Source: Halalkalicoccus paucihalophilus
GTDB lineage: Archaea; Halobacteriota; Halobacteria; Halobacteriales; Halalkalicoccaceae
NCBI RefSeq assembly: GCF_001593955.1
Contig: NZ_LTAZ01000017.1
Span: 1 to 64,000, forward strand
Length of the DNA stretch: 64,000 bases
Direction: 5' to 3'
The notes beneath the pieces are model-generated. The model was not told the origin of the DNA. It ran no database searches and saw only the letters and a list, made by a program, of their open reading frames with translations. The position numbers and the translations under genes are program-made. Positions 8,826-16,619 of the stretch are shown here, in pieces; the stretch's first letter is position 1; the number at the start of each line of letters is the position of its first letter.

Positions 8826-10038
8826 CTATAAAAACGAGTTCGTCTGTCTGCTCAAGCCAGTCGATGCCCCACTTGACAGTTGGTGGGACAAGTGTTGTCG
8901 TGAAGATTGCAGTAAAGACGAGAATTGAGAAGAGTTCCTGACCGATAATCCCTGCTGACAGGGCAATCGAGACGATGACGATCTCAACGGTCCCGCGTCC
9001 ATTCATCCCTAACCCGATAACGAGTCCTTCCTTTGAGGAGAGCTTTGTCGGGAGGGTGAATAGCCAGCTTCCGGCGATTTTGCTGACAAAAGCAACCACT
9101 ACGATGAGCACGAGCAGTCCCAAGCTTTGGGTAAACACCGTAAGTGTGAGCTCAAATGCGACGGTTACGAAGAAGATCGGCGCAAAAAAACCCATCGCTA
9201 AATCGTACATGACATTATACATATGGTCGTAGATGTCTGGATCGAGCTGGGCCTGTCGCAGGAACAGACCAGCGATGAATCCGCCGATGATCATGTGGAG
9301 ATCCGCGAGTGCCGCGAGGAAGGCAAAGATGAGGGCAACAACAAGCGCAACCGTGAATGCGGATGTCTTGTCGACGAACTCGTGGCGTGTCATCCAGCCT
9401 TCTAACTGCTCCCAAATATATGGAAGGAGTTTATCGCCGATTACGAGGGCTACCGCAAAGAACAAGAGTGCCTTTCCTGCAACCAATCCAAGACCCAGAG
9501 CGGTCACTTCGCCGGTTTCGACGAAGCCCATAATCCCAGTGAATACGACCATCACCCCAACGTCGGACAGCAGTGCTCCGCCGAGGAGAACACCTGCAAT
9601 TCGCGTATCAAGGATATCAAGATCGACTAAGATTCGTGATTTTGTCGCTAGAGAGGTGGCAGCCATCGCGATCCCGATGAACAGCGCCTGTTCAATAGTC
9701 GCACCAAGGACGCCGCCGACTGCATAGCCAAGGCCAAACGGTAGGACAAAACCACCGACTGCGACCATCAGCGCCTGAGGTCCGAGGTCAAAGAGGTCGT
9801 GAATGTCGACTTCCATGCCGACATAAATCATCAACAAGAAGACCCCGAGTTCCGCAAAAATATCGAGCGGTTCACTTGGGTGCACGAGACCCAATAACGC
9901 TGGTCCGAAGAGAATTCCTGCGAGAATTTCGCCCATTAACGCGGGGTAGCCAACGCGTTCAACCAGGAGGCCGAAGGCCCACGCGAGGGTGAGTACCAAT
10001 AGCAGATTGAGCAGATCAATACCGGCGGCTTCAACCAT
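8800..10038 (-). CDS. CPA2-family (Kef-type) cation/proton antiporter
   Basis: A 412-residue integral membrane protein with about twelve hydrophobic segments. CPA2 features include GYPALMGEILAGILFGPALL near residue 29, the extended loop region with EVDIHDLF, and LATKSRILVDLDILDTR leading to LLSDVGVMVVF, where the Asp fits the conserved ion-binding position of the family. There is no C-terminal TrkA-N domain; the protein ends shortly after ETDELVFIEDVDVEVE. Such carriers exchange Na+ or K+ for H+. The preceding decayed UspA and DHH genes may once have formed part of the same transport or stress locus. Confidence 0.88.
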   Translation of the reverse strand: MVEAAGIDLLNLLLVLTLAWAFGLLVERVGYPALMGEILAGILFGPALLGLVHPSEPLDIFAELGVFLLMIYVGMEVDIHDLFDLGPQALMVAVGGFVLPFGLGYAVGGVLGATIEQALFIGIAMAATSLATKSRILVDLDILDTRIAGVLLGGALLSDVGVMVVFTGIMGFVETGEVTALGLGLVAGKALLFFAVALVIGDKLLPYIWEQLEGWMTRHEFVDKTSAFTVALVVALIFAFLAALADLHMIIGGFIAGLFLRQAQLDPDIYDHMYNVMYDLAMGFFAPIFFVTVAFELTLTVFTQSLGLLVLIVVVAFVSKIAGSWLFTLPTKLSSKEGLVIGLGMNGRGTVEIVIVSIALSAGIIGQELFSILVFTAIFTTTLVPPTVKWGIDWLEQTDELVFIEDVDVEVE

Positions 10039-10248
10039 AGATAGCTGCTCTTACTCAACCAATCGGTAAGACCGTTGGCAATCCAGGGTGTATCGGATGG
10101 TAGTCCCTCAGTATGCCTTCGTCAAGCGTCTTCCCAGCGTCATGGCACCTATACGTGATCAGATTGTCTCCCTTACGTGGCAGAGTTGATTATGTATATT
10201 AAGTCCCATCTTCCTTCATTCCCTATTGAAGGAGGGTGCGGATGGTCT

Positions 10249-10680
10249 TCAGTGATACCGTTCCGACTGGGAACGTCTCGCGGTTGCCAGGCGGCCAAGG
10301 TAATCAAGCGAGTCCCCGCCCTTTGATCCATGCCCGCTGATTCTGAGAAAGGAGTATACATTCCCTCTCGATTCTGTATGTACCGTAGAATACAGCCTTT
10401 CGCCGATCTCTCCTTGAGGTGCGTTGTTTTTGGTCCCACAGCCAGCACACCAGAACCCTCGCTCGCGAGCAAGTAACGCCGTATTCTCACTCCGCTTCGC
10501 TTCGTTCCGAGACCGGGGTTCCTCGCTCGCTCGGGATAGTAGCGCCACCGAAAAACACGAGTTGACTGCCTGCCAGAAAGTGGACTCGCGTATGTCAAAC
10601 CTTGTGCCGATCGGGTCGCCCAACGCGTCGAAGGACGTCAGGCGGTCAATCGGCAGTGACGTCGCGACATTTGTCAGCAC
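10249..10680 (-). CDS. Unrecognised ORF with CxxC, possibly mobile-element derived
   Basis: A 143-residue frame begins MLTNVATSLPIDRLTSFDAL and contains FWCAGCGTKNNAP, a possible zinc-binding CxxC. The N-terminal half looks protein-like, while the C-terminal half is rich in Arg and Ser and an overlapping frame (10173-10598) is equally open. I cannot assign a family. The DNA around 10455-10530 is locally repetitive (CTCGCTCG motifs). It may be a decayed transposon-associated gene. Low confidence. Confidence 0.25.
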   Translation of the reverse strand: MLTNVATSLPIDRLTSFDALGDPIGTRFDIRESTFWQAVNSCFSVALLSRASEEPRSRNEAKRSENTALLARERGFWCAGCGTKNNAPQGEIGERLYSTVHTESRGNVYSFLRISGHGSKGGDSLDYLGRLATARRSQSERYH

Positions 10681-10759
10681 GTAGATGTGTTTCTAATCGT
10701 CCTCGCCGGCGAGCACAGAGCGGATTGAGTAGGTCGCCTGTACGATTCGCCGCCGTATT

Positions 10760-10965
10760 TGTCGTCGAAGAATATCTCCCGGCGACGAGGAGCGGCTCGC
10801 TAGCTATGAAATACGTATTGAGTCTGGAGGACGAGGTCACGAGCACCTGGCCGAGATCGCGCGGCTACGGGAGGACACAGTCAGTGAGGAGGCGTTCAAA
10901 GACTTTGTTGAGATCGTCGAGACGACGTATTCTGAGGAGGGTGTTACGCTTCGGCCCCCCGTCCA
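10760..10965 (+). pseudogene. C-terminal gene fragment of unknown family
   Basis: One plus-strand frame reads GDEERLASYEIRIESGG and then HLAEIARLREDTVSEEAFKD and VEIVETTYSEEGVTL, with strong haloarchaeal composition but no start codon upstream. The reading ends in GTGTTACGCTTCGG at 10948-10961, a 14-mer also present at 32580-32593 in a recombinase remnant. It looks like a fragment truncated by rearrangement. Confidence 0.35.
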
Positions 10966-11375
10966 TTGTTCGTCGGTCGGTCTAATGAGAGATCAACCGA
11001 GATCGAATCGTACCAGACCTCCGGTCGCTTCGATTGGCCGACTGTATCAAGGTCGATCAGTCCGAGCGATTCTAACTCGTTCAGGTTTCGGTGTACCTGT
11101 CGAACGTCCCGTCCAACGATGCGGGCTGTTTCCCGAATGCTCTCAGGGCGCTCGCTCGCAATCGCCTGTAGCAGCTCCAAGTTTTTCGGCCGAGTTATTT
11201 GATGTAGTTGCGCAGGGTCGTGGAACACGACTTCAAGATGAGGTTCGGGCGTCTTTCCCTGGTCAAGTGCGGCTAGTGCTGCTTCAACCGCTTCGGTATC
11301 GCTCTGCTTGAAGCGGACGTGCAGTACGCGCTCGTCTGGCTCTGTCTCATTTCCATTGTCCGTTTTCATGGTCAT
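10944..11375 (-). CDS. TumA-like winged-helix antitoxin (HVO_A0114-type)
   Basis: A 143-residue protein: acidic N-terminus, then VLHVRFKQSDTEAVEAALAA, then a winged helix at about 70-125 (NLELLQAIASERPESIRETA, VGRDVRQVHRNLNELESLGL, IDLD). This is the layout of the HVO_A0114 family of putative DNA-binding proteins that pair with TumE (DUF6516) toxins. Its start overlaps the end of the toxin gene by 29 bp, so the two are one transcript. It would neutralise the toxin and repress the operon; this is known for the family type, not shown here. Confidence 0.75.
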   Translation of the reverse strand: MTMKTDNGNETEPDERVLHVRFKQSDTEAVEAALAALDQGKTPEPHLEVVFHDPAQLHQITRPKNLELLQAIASERPESIRETARIVGRDVRQVHRNLNELESLGLIDLDTVGQSKRPEVWYDSISVDLSLDRPTNNGRGAEA

Positions 11376-11667
11376 TCACCTCTTGTTTAAACCGCCGAAA
11401 AAGGGGGAGTACGCCCGGGAATTCAATATCTTCAACGTGAGAGTCGCTCGTGTGTTTGTGATGCGGCGCCGCGCCAGGATGGTCCGGAAAGTTATCGTAG
11501 CGAAAGATGAGACTGCCGTCGATCGTGCCGTACTGCATCGAGTAGCGAATCCCATCCGGGTAGCGTTCCGACGGAGGAACATCCCACGCGCGGACTTCGG
11601 CGTAGGTATCGCCGAAGTTCTGCCGTGTTTCGATGAGTAACGTTGTATCATCATCCTCCGCCATCAA
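11347..11667 (-). CDS. TumE-like toxin (DUF6516)
   Basis: A 106-residue protein with features of the DUF6516/TumE group: an N-terminal acidic start, YAEVRAWDVPPSERYPDGIR, YSMQYGTIDGSLIFRYDN and a His-rich APHHKHTSDSHVEDIEFPGV. TumE-like proteins are proposed toxins of type II systems. The gene comes first in the operon and overlaps the antitoxin-like gene, an order opposite to classical antitoxin-first modules. The assignment is by pattern. Confidence 0.75.
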   Translation of the reverse strand: MMAEDDDTTLLIETRQNFGDTYAEVRAWDVPPSERYPDGIRYSMQYGTIDGSLIFRYDNFPDHPGAAPHHKHTSDSHVEDIEFPGVLPLFRRFKQEVNDHENGQWK

Positions 11668-11764
11668 GTGTTGTTATATCCCACAACAGGTTAAGTGTTG
11701 GTACCGTCTACAACACCCGAGAAACGTCTGACAGACCTATATTTACCAGACGAACGTTTCAGAG

Positions 11765-11809
11765 CCTTGTGCAACAAGCGGAATGAGCAAGAAATAGTGT
11801 TGAACAAGG
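11765..11809. repeat. Dispersed inverted repeat, copy 2
   Basis: CCTTGTGCAACA and TGTTGAACAAGG enclose about 21 bp, with one mismatch between the arms. It lies upstream of the TumE-like gene and downstream of the first Orc gene. Confidence 0.8.
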
Positions 11810-11920
11810 TGACGAGGTGAAGATCCTGGTCAAGACAACCGATCTAATCGCACCGTGATGAATGAGTCTCTATTTGCTCATGCAGAGTGGTGTATCGGTG
11901 ATTTATGAGGAGAGTCTCCT

Positions 11921-11939
11921 ATGAAGCTCATGCAACGTA
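11921..11939 (-). repeat. Orphan copy of origin-A short iteron
   Basis: ATGAAGCTCATGCAACGTA is the reverse complement of the GTTGCATGAGCTTCAT repeat at 13184-13199. It lies just past the 3' end of the Orc1/Cdc6 gene, so related repeats bracket that gene. Confidence 0.6.
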
Positions 11940-11960
11940 GGTGCAGCTTTCAATCATCTA

Positions 11961-13148
11961 TTAGACGAAATCAGAATCATCAAGAGCTTCTTCAAGCGTC
12001 TCGAATTGATTGACATCGTATTCGAAATAGCTACCACCGTGTGAGCCCTTGTTTTTCTGCTCAACAGTCAGAAATCCTTTGAGTGAGAGTTGGCTGAGAT
12101 GATTATGGATCGTTCGCGTTGATTTCTTGCTACTCCCGACATCTGCAACGAGAGATTCGTATGTCGCATACACTTCCGATCGTTTGGCTGGTGTCTCACC
12201 CTCATCTGCGAGGAGGAGCACAGACTGCAGCGTAAGGCGACTTTGAGTAGGGAGACGGCGGAGTTCGTCAAGCAGACGTCCTTTTTCGATAAGGGTGTTT
12301 GCGTCACGGACGTCCTGTTCAGTAACCTGGTCGCGACCCTCCCGCCGAGCAAGATCACCGGCCTTATGCAAAATCCGGAGTGCCTGACGAGCGCTGCCAG
12401 AATCCTGCCCGGCAAAGGCGCTAGCCAAGGGAATTACTCCCTCCGCGAGGACGCCCTCGTAGAAGGCTTTCTCAGCACGCTGCTGGAGGATGTTCTGTAA
12501 TTCTTGTGCGTTGTAAGGTGGGTAGTGAACTTCGTAATCACAGAGGGAGTCTTTGACTTGTGCTGAAAGGTTGTCTCGAAACGTGAAGTCATTCGAGATT
12601 CCAACAACGCCAACATTTGTCTCCGTCACGTGACCAAGATCGTTACACCGGGGAAGCTGATAGAGAAGATCATCGTCGGTCCCAATAGAGTCGATCTCGT
12701 CGAGGACGAAGATTACGTGAGATGCCTCGACATCGTTGAGATGGGCCCAGAGCTGTTCATAGATGAATCCGGAGTCGTGCCCTCGCGTTGGTAGTTCCTC
12801 CTCTTGGTCGCGAAAGCAGTTGACAAGCCGGATCGAGACCTGATAGGAGCTGGTAAGGGATTTACAGGAAATCTGTGGAGTAAGAACCTCGAGATCGCCG
12901 TAGTCTTGCTGACGATCGTTGAGATAGTCAATGATGAGATTAGTAGAGAGAGTCTTTCCAACGCCAGTCTGTCCATAGACGAAGATGTTGTACGGCTGCT
13001 TGCCGTCAATGACTGGCTGGAATCCGGAGACATATTCTTCGATCTCCTCATCACGCTCGATGATCTCGTCAATGTTTGTTGGTTGATAGCTATCACGTAA
13101 CACGTCTTGATCTTTGAAGATCGTATCATCCCGTGTGAGTTCAACCAT
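11961..13148 (-). CDS. Orc1/Cdc6 replication initiator (origin A)
   Basis: A 395-residue AAA+ ATPase: Walker A GQTGVGKT at 59-66, Walker B VIFVLDEIDSIG near 145-156, a sensor-1 region with VGVVGISND, and a C-terminal winged helix (LSQLSLKGFLTVEQKNKGS) that would bind origin repeats. Length and layout match archaeal Orc1/Cdc6. It initiates replication by binding origin recognition boxes and helping to load MCM. The start ATG at 13146-13148 is followed upstream by a nested inverted-repeat region typical of an origin beside its initiator gene. It is not closely similar to the second Orc at 55970-57328, outside the shared ATPase motifs. Confidence 0.93.
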   Translation of the reverse strand: MVELTRDDTIFKDQDVLRDSYQPTNIDEIIERDEEIEEYVSGFQPVIDGKQPYNIFVYGQTGVGKTLSTNLIIDYLNDRQQDYGDLEVLTPQISCKSLTSSYQVSIRLVNCFRDQEEELPTRGHDSGFIYEQLWAHLNDVEASHVIFVLDEIDSIGTDDDLLYQLPRCNDLGHVTETNVGVVGISNDFTFRDNLSAQVKDSLCDYEVHYPPYNAQELQNILQQRAEKAFYEGVLAEGVIPLASAFAGQDSGSARQALRILHKAGDLARREGRDQVTEQDVRDANTLIEKGRLLDELRRLPTQSRLTLQSVLLLADEGETPAKRSEVYATYESLVADVGSSKKSTRTIHNHLSQLSLKGFLTVEQKNKGSHGGSYFEYDVNQFETLEEALDDSDFV

Positions 13149-13220
13149 GGGAGCAGGTCACACTCCTATGGTAAATAACTGCCGTTGCATGAGCTTCATG
13201 AGCTTCATTTGCGGAGATAG

Positions 13221-13255
13221 TTTATAAACCACACACACACCGTTTTGCACGAGAG
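13221..13255 (+). repeat. Origin A long box, left arm
   Basis: TTTATAAACC followed by an (AC)n run and TTTTGCACGAGAG. It is paired in inverted orientation with 13497-13531 at 33 of 35 positions; the two differences are adjacent, after the AC run. Probable initiator-binding site. Confidence 0.75.
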
Positions 13256-13496
13256 ATTGAATAATCGAGGAATGGGGTGTCAGAAATGGGGTGAAGCCCA
13301 GCAAGAGAGATTCTACTGCGCAAAGAGCGGAAACCACGTAAATCAAGCACCTAGCGGCAAGCGCGGTCGGATTCTATCCTTCCTTGCTTTAGTCCTCTCT
13401 AGTGCGGTTCTTGTACCGCACAAGAGCTTGTAAATTTATGCATTAGTAAATATGTTTTCATGATCTTCAGATAGGGGAGGTGTCCTTGTAGTCCCA

Positions 13497-13531
13497 CTCT
13501 CGTGCAAACTGGTGTGTGTGTGGTTTATAAA
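13497..13531 (-). repeat. Origin A long box, right arm
   Basis: Inverted partner of 13221-13255 (CTCTCGTGCAAACTGG, a GT run, then GGTTTATAAA). Probable initiator-binding site facing the left arm across the AT-rich centre. Confidence 0.75.
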
Positions 13532-13827
13532 TCATCTACTCTCGTGAAGCTCGTGCAACGTCAGTTCCCGAATTGCCAAACATCTATGACAGACCGACTC
13601 GCGTGTTTTACCTATAGACTAGTCAAATGAACATTCTGGTTTTCTATCGAGTGTATTCACCACAATTAGCTGTTTCGCAGTCTCTCTTGATGTTAACCCT
13701 CTCCCCGCCGTCACGAGTTTACAACTCGAAAAAGGGGGGAGAGGGTTCGTCAGGTTCAGTACTATTTTATTCGTACTGAACCCGTTCTCACACGGACGAA
13801 ATGGTTAACTAGCAGTGGTACCAATTC

Positions 13828-14217
13828 ATGCGCGTGAGCCGGAGCCGGGGAGACGATGGGAAGTATATCGAGAAGACGACGATCGACGACGTGATCGCGG
13901 TCCTTACCGAGCGTGACGAGCCACTCACCGGGAAAGAGGTGGGTGAAGCACTCGGCATATCGAATCGATCCGCGCTCGATAAGCTCAACTCGCTCGAGGA
14001 GAAGGACAACGTCGAACGGAAGAAGGTCGGGGCTGGTGCCGTCGTTTGGTGGCTCTCCGACGAGCAACGTGCCCGTGGCGGCCCCGTCGGCCCACTCTTT
14101 GACCTCGTCGGTCTGTTCGGTGACGACGACGAGGCGGCCGCCCGTTCTCGCAAGCGCTCCGAGGAGTGGGGCGAAGAGTTCGATCAACAGATGATGGGCG
14201 GAATCGACGAGGCGTAG
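13828..14217 (+). CDS. Winged-helix protein, probable antitoxin of PIN pair
   Basis: A 129-residue protein with a HTH at residues 15-60 (TTIDDVIAVLTERDEPLTGK, EVGEALGISNRSALDKLNSL) and a wing (VERKKVGAGAVVWWL). The C-terminal half is acidic and ends EFDQQMMGGIDEA. A PIN-domain gene follows after 7 bp, so this is probably the antitoxin and autoregulator of a VapBC-like module, with a winged helix in place of the usual AbrB or ribbon-helix-helix domain. The role is inferred from the gene pair. Confidence 0.75.
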   Translation: MRVSRSRGDDGKYIEKTTIDDVIAVLTERDEPLTGKEVGEALGISNRSALDKLNSLEEKDNVERKKVGAGAVVWWLSDEQRARGGPVGPLFDLVGLFGDDDEAAARSRKRSEEWGEEFDQQMMGGIDEA

Positions 14218-14224
14218 GCGTTCG

Positions 14225-14614
14225 ATGATCCTCGATTCGACCTTTGTTCATGACGTCCTTCGAAACGATAGTGACGCGATCGAGCAGTTAGTCGAGCTTC
14301 GCGATTCTGAGACGCCGGTCGCTCTCTCAACACTTACTGTTTTCGAGGTCGGTGTCGGGCTTCGTGGAGAGAGCGCACAATACCGCGCGGAGTTCGACGA
14401 GCGTATCGACGAGCTCGTTGTTCTCCCGGTTACGGAGACGGTCGCTCGACGCGCGATCGCGATCCAGCATGACTTGCTTGATCAGGGTCAACGTATCGGT
14501 GCTCGCGACGTTCTGATCGCGGGGATTGCAGTCGGCAGCCCAGATCCACGAGTTCTTACTCGGAACGTCGACGAGTTTGCGCGGGTCGATGGTCTCGATG
14601 TCAACGGATACTGA
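14225..14614 (+). CDS. vapC: PIN-domain ribonuclease toxin (VapC-type)
   Basis: A 129-residue PIN domain. Acidic active-site candidates are visible in order: Asp4 in MILDSTFVHDVL, Glu in TVFEVGVGLRGE (about 42), Asp in IGARDVLIAGIA (about 98) and Asp in LTRNVDEFARVDGL (about 115). Full-length for the family. VapC proteins are Mg2+-dependent RNases that often cut tRNA or rRNA. It follows the winged-helix gene by 7 bp on the same strand. Confidence 0.9.
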   Translation: MILDSTFVHDVLRNDSDAIEQLVELRDSETPVALSTLTVFEVGVGLRGESAQYRAEFDERIDELVVLPVTETVARRAIAIQHDLLDQGQRIGARDVLIAGIAVGSPDPRVLTRNVDEFARVDGLDVNGY

Positions 14615-14679
14615 GGATACGTAAAGAGACAGTCGAACTCGCCGGCGAGGTTGAGCGCGTAGTCGCCACTAGTGGCCTA

Positions 14680-14725
14680 CCTTGTGCAACGCCCACTTAC
14701 AATGAAAGGCGATTGTTACACAAGG
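14680..14725. repeat. Dispersed inverted repeat, copy 3
   Basis: CCTTGTGCAAC and GTTACACAAGG arms with about 24 bp between them; one mismatch. It lies 66 bp downstream of the vapC gene. A related half-like CTGTACAAGG follows at 14798-14807. Confidence 0.75.
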
Positions 14726-14861
14726 CTAAGTTTTCTTGAAGTGTCCCGTACATTTCCTAGAAGACGCTTCTCAGGCCGTGGGGCGCCATTGTAATCCCTG
14801 TACAAGGTCAACAGTTGTATGACCGCAATTGTTATATCTGAATGGGATCAAGTTATGAATA

Positions 14862-15167
14862 ATGAATGAGTCTGAACCAAACGGAAATCATGATGAAGAA
14901 CGCGAAGTCGTGTCCGTCTCAAAACATGGACAGGCAACGATCCCGAAACGATTCCGTGACCAAATGGGGATCGACGCCCCTGGAAAAGTCGCCTTTCGAA
15001 AGCGGGCATCAGGAGAGATTGTTATCGAACACGTTCCAAAAGCCGCAGAGATACGTGAAGTTCTCGCCGACGAAGGGAGGCCGTCAGAAGGGATATCAGC
15101 AACTCAGACCTTGCGCGAGCTACGCGAGCGCGACAAGCGTGACCTTGACGAATATGCTGACCGATGA
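14862..15167 (+). CDS. vapB: AbrB/SpoVT-type antitoxin (VapB-type)
   Basis: A 101-residue protein. Residues 16-60 form a swapped-hairpin AbrB domain: VVSVSKHGQATIPKRFRDQM, GIDAPGKVAFRKRASGEIVI. The C-terminal part (LRELRERDKRDLDEYADR) would wrap the toxin. Its stop overlaps the next gene's start (ATGA at 15164-15167). VapB proteins block the PIN nuclease and repress their own promoter. A TATA-like TGTTATATCT lies near 14831-14840, about 25 bp before the start. Confidence 0.88.
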   Translation: MNESEPNGNHDEEREVVSVSKHGQATIPKRFRDQMGIDAPGKVAFRKRASGEIVIEHVPKAAEIREVLADEGRPSEGISATQTLRELRERDKRDLDEYADR

Positions 15168-15673
15168 GCGACGTAGAACCGGGGGTAGAAGCTGAACCCG
15201 AACCTGAACATTCTGCATACGAGACGCCAAGAAGCACTAGTGGGACGGTGGCAGAGTCAATCCCTGATCGTCTCGTCTTCGATACAGAGCCGTTGGTTGC
15301 CCATGCTACCAGTGAAGAGGGAAAATCTGTCGTTGATTCCTATTTAGACGCTGTTCGAGATGGAGATACGGTTGGATTCATCAATCAGGTCAATCTCACT
15401 GAGACGCGGTACGTAATTGGGCGGGTTTCCGGACGAGAGACAGCGGATCAGTATCTCAACTGGTTGTTCGACATCGGAATCCGGCCGGTCGGGAGTAATG
15501 ATATCTGGATCGAGGCTTCGGACTTCATCCTTGATCATAACCCTGCTCTCGGAGATTCCTTTGCACTTGCGACTGCTGATCATATTGATGCAAGCCTGCT
15601 GATCGGTGGTGACGATGATTTCGATTCTATTACAGAGATCTCCCTGATCCGGTTCCGTGATGGATCAGGGTGA
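15164..15673 (+). CDS. vapC: PIN-domain ribonuclease toxin (VapC-type)
   Basis: A 169-residue protein. The PIN domain begins after an acidic leader of about 40 residues: LVFDTEPLVAHATSEEG carries the first Asp, VNLTETRYVIGRVSG the Glu, and LGDSFALATADHIDASLLIG with GGDDDF the C-terminal acidic cluster. The leader is longer than usual for VapC, so an internal start near residue 40 is possible, but the ATGA overlap with vapB supports the called start. Second PIN pair within 1 kb, of a different subfamily from the first. Confidence 0.88.
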   Translation: MSDVEPGVEAEPEPEHSAYETPRSTSGTVAESIPDRLVFDTEPLVAHATSEEGKSVVDSYLDAVRDGDTVGFINQVNLTETRYVIGRVSGRETADQYLNWLFDIGIRPVGSNDIWIEASDFILDHNPALGDSFALATADHIDASLLIGGDDDFDSITEISLIRFRDGSG

Positions 15674-15748
15674 ACTTCTCTCTTTGTCATTTTTACTATC
15701 GTCATCATCCGTCGTGGTCTGCTCCGATTCATCTTCTGACACCGCCAT
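15665..15748 (-). pseudogene. Acidic C-terminal gene remnant
   Basis: One minus-strand frame reads DASEEPLSGQAVLRFMAVSE followed by an acidic tail ending KERSSP. It has haloarchaeal composition, but upstream the frame meets a stop at about 15800, so only the 3' end of some gene remains. It is convergent with vapC and overlaps its stop region. Function unknown. Confidence 0.3.
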
Positions 15749-15749
15749 G

Positions 15750-16619
15750 AACCTGAGCACTGCTTGGCCGCTAAGCGGTTCTTCGCTCGCATCCCGAACT
15801 CAGTAGCAGTTTACTACTTAGATCTAGTCTTTGTATCTGATATCCGTATCTAGTATCTGAATACAATATTCAAATCTAAAAATCGTCGGCTTCCGTCAGA
15901 TACTGTGTTCTCCCAGCTTTCCCGCGTTCGAGTATCGAGTCGTCTATCTCCGAGATAGCATATCGGAGTAACAATCGGAGGACGTCGGCCCGCGATCTGC
16001 CATTACAGACATGCGTATAGTGGCGAGAATAGTCATATATCACTCACATCAATTTCGATACTTGTATATATCAACAGCTTGTATGACACTCTGTCACTCA
16101 TGACATATCATCGGAGGAAGGATGAACACGAGCAACTGGGGAGGAAGAAATATACTGCTGATGGTACGGACAACGGCCATAGCATGTCACAAGTATATTC
16201 GCTTACTCACATCGCGAGTAGGTGCTCTGCCCTCGTGGATGGGGCCATTCTCACAAGCAGTGACCTCAATGTCGATGGAGAGTTGGCCAGTTCTGGCATC
16301 AGATGGAACCGAGCCACGCTGACAGACCTCTTCACAGCTAAGCTCAACCACTGTCGGAGCCAATATGATCGCGACACCACGAATAACGTGCATCAGCAAT
16401 TTATGGCATGCTTGGAGGATAGCTTGTTATTGCTCCGGTCGTCCACAGACTTTCCGGTATAGTGCTTTGGAACAACGTCTGTGTGGGGGTAGTGTGACAT
16501 CGTTCTCTGCTTATAATCTCTATGCAGCACCTCAGATAGGTTGATCAGTCACCTCCTCACCTTCCGAAGACTCTAGATCGCTGTTCAATTGAAGAAGATG
16601 TAGCACGCAGAGATAACCA
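15750..16619. other. AT-rich gene-poor stretch
   Basis: About 0.9 kb with low GC at 15800-15890 (repeated TATCTGATAT and GTATCTAGTATCTG text) and 16030-16075 (CTTGTATATATC). One open frame at 16079-16462 has atypical composition and no recognised motif, so it is not called. It could hold regulatory DNA for the copper ATPase gene at 16620. Confidence 0.4.

Larger units (their letters stand above)
13177..13566. other. Candidate replication origin A with nested inverted repeats
   Basis: A 390-bp region just upstream of orc1/cdc6. Outer arms: 13177-13202 and the reverse complement of 13541-13566 match at 23 of 26 positions (core GTTGCAYGAGCTTCAYGAG). Inner arms: 13221-13255 and the reverse complement of 13497-13531 match at 33 of 35 positions (TTTATAAACC, an ACACACACAC run, then TTTGCACGAGAG). 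Between them lies AT-rich DNA (13430-13470, with AAATTTATGCATTAGTAAAT) that could be the unwinding element. This is the expected layout of a haloarchaeal origin with oppositely oriented recognition boxes. Confidence 0.8.

Noticed and set aside
16079..16462. 127-residue ORF on the plus strand
   Set aside because: Composition is unlike haloarchaeal proteins (low acidity, many Ser/Cys/His), there is no motif, and the start is a TTG in AT-rich DNA.
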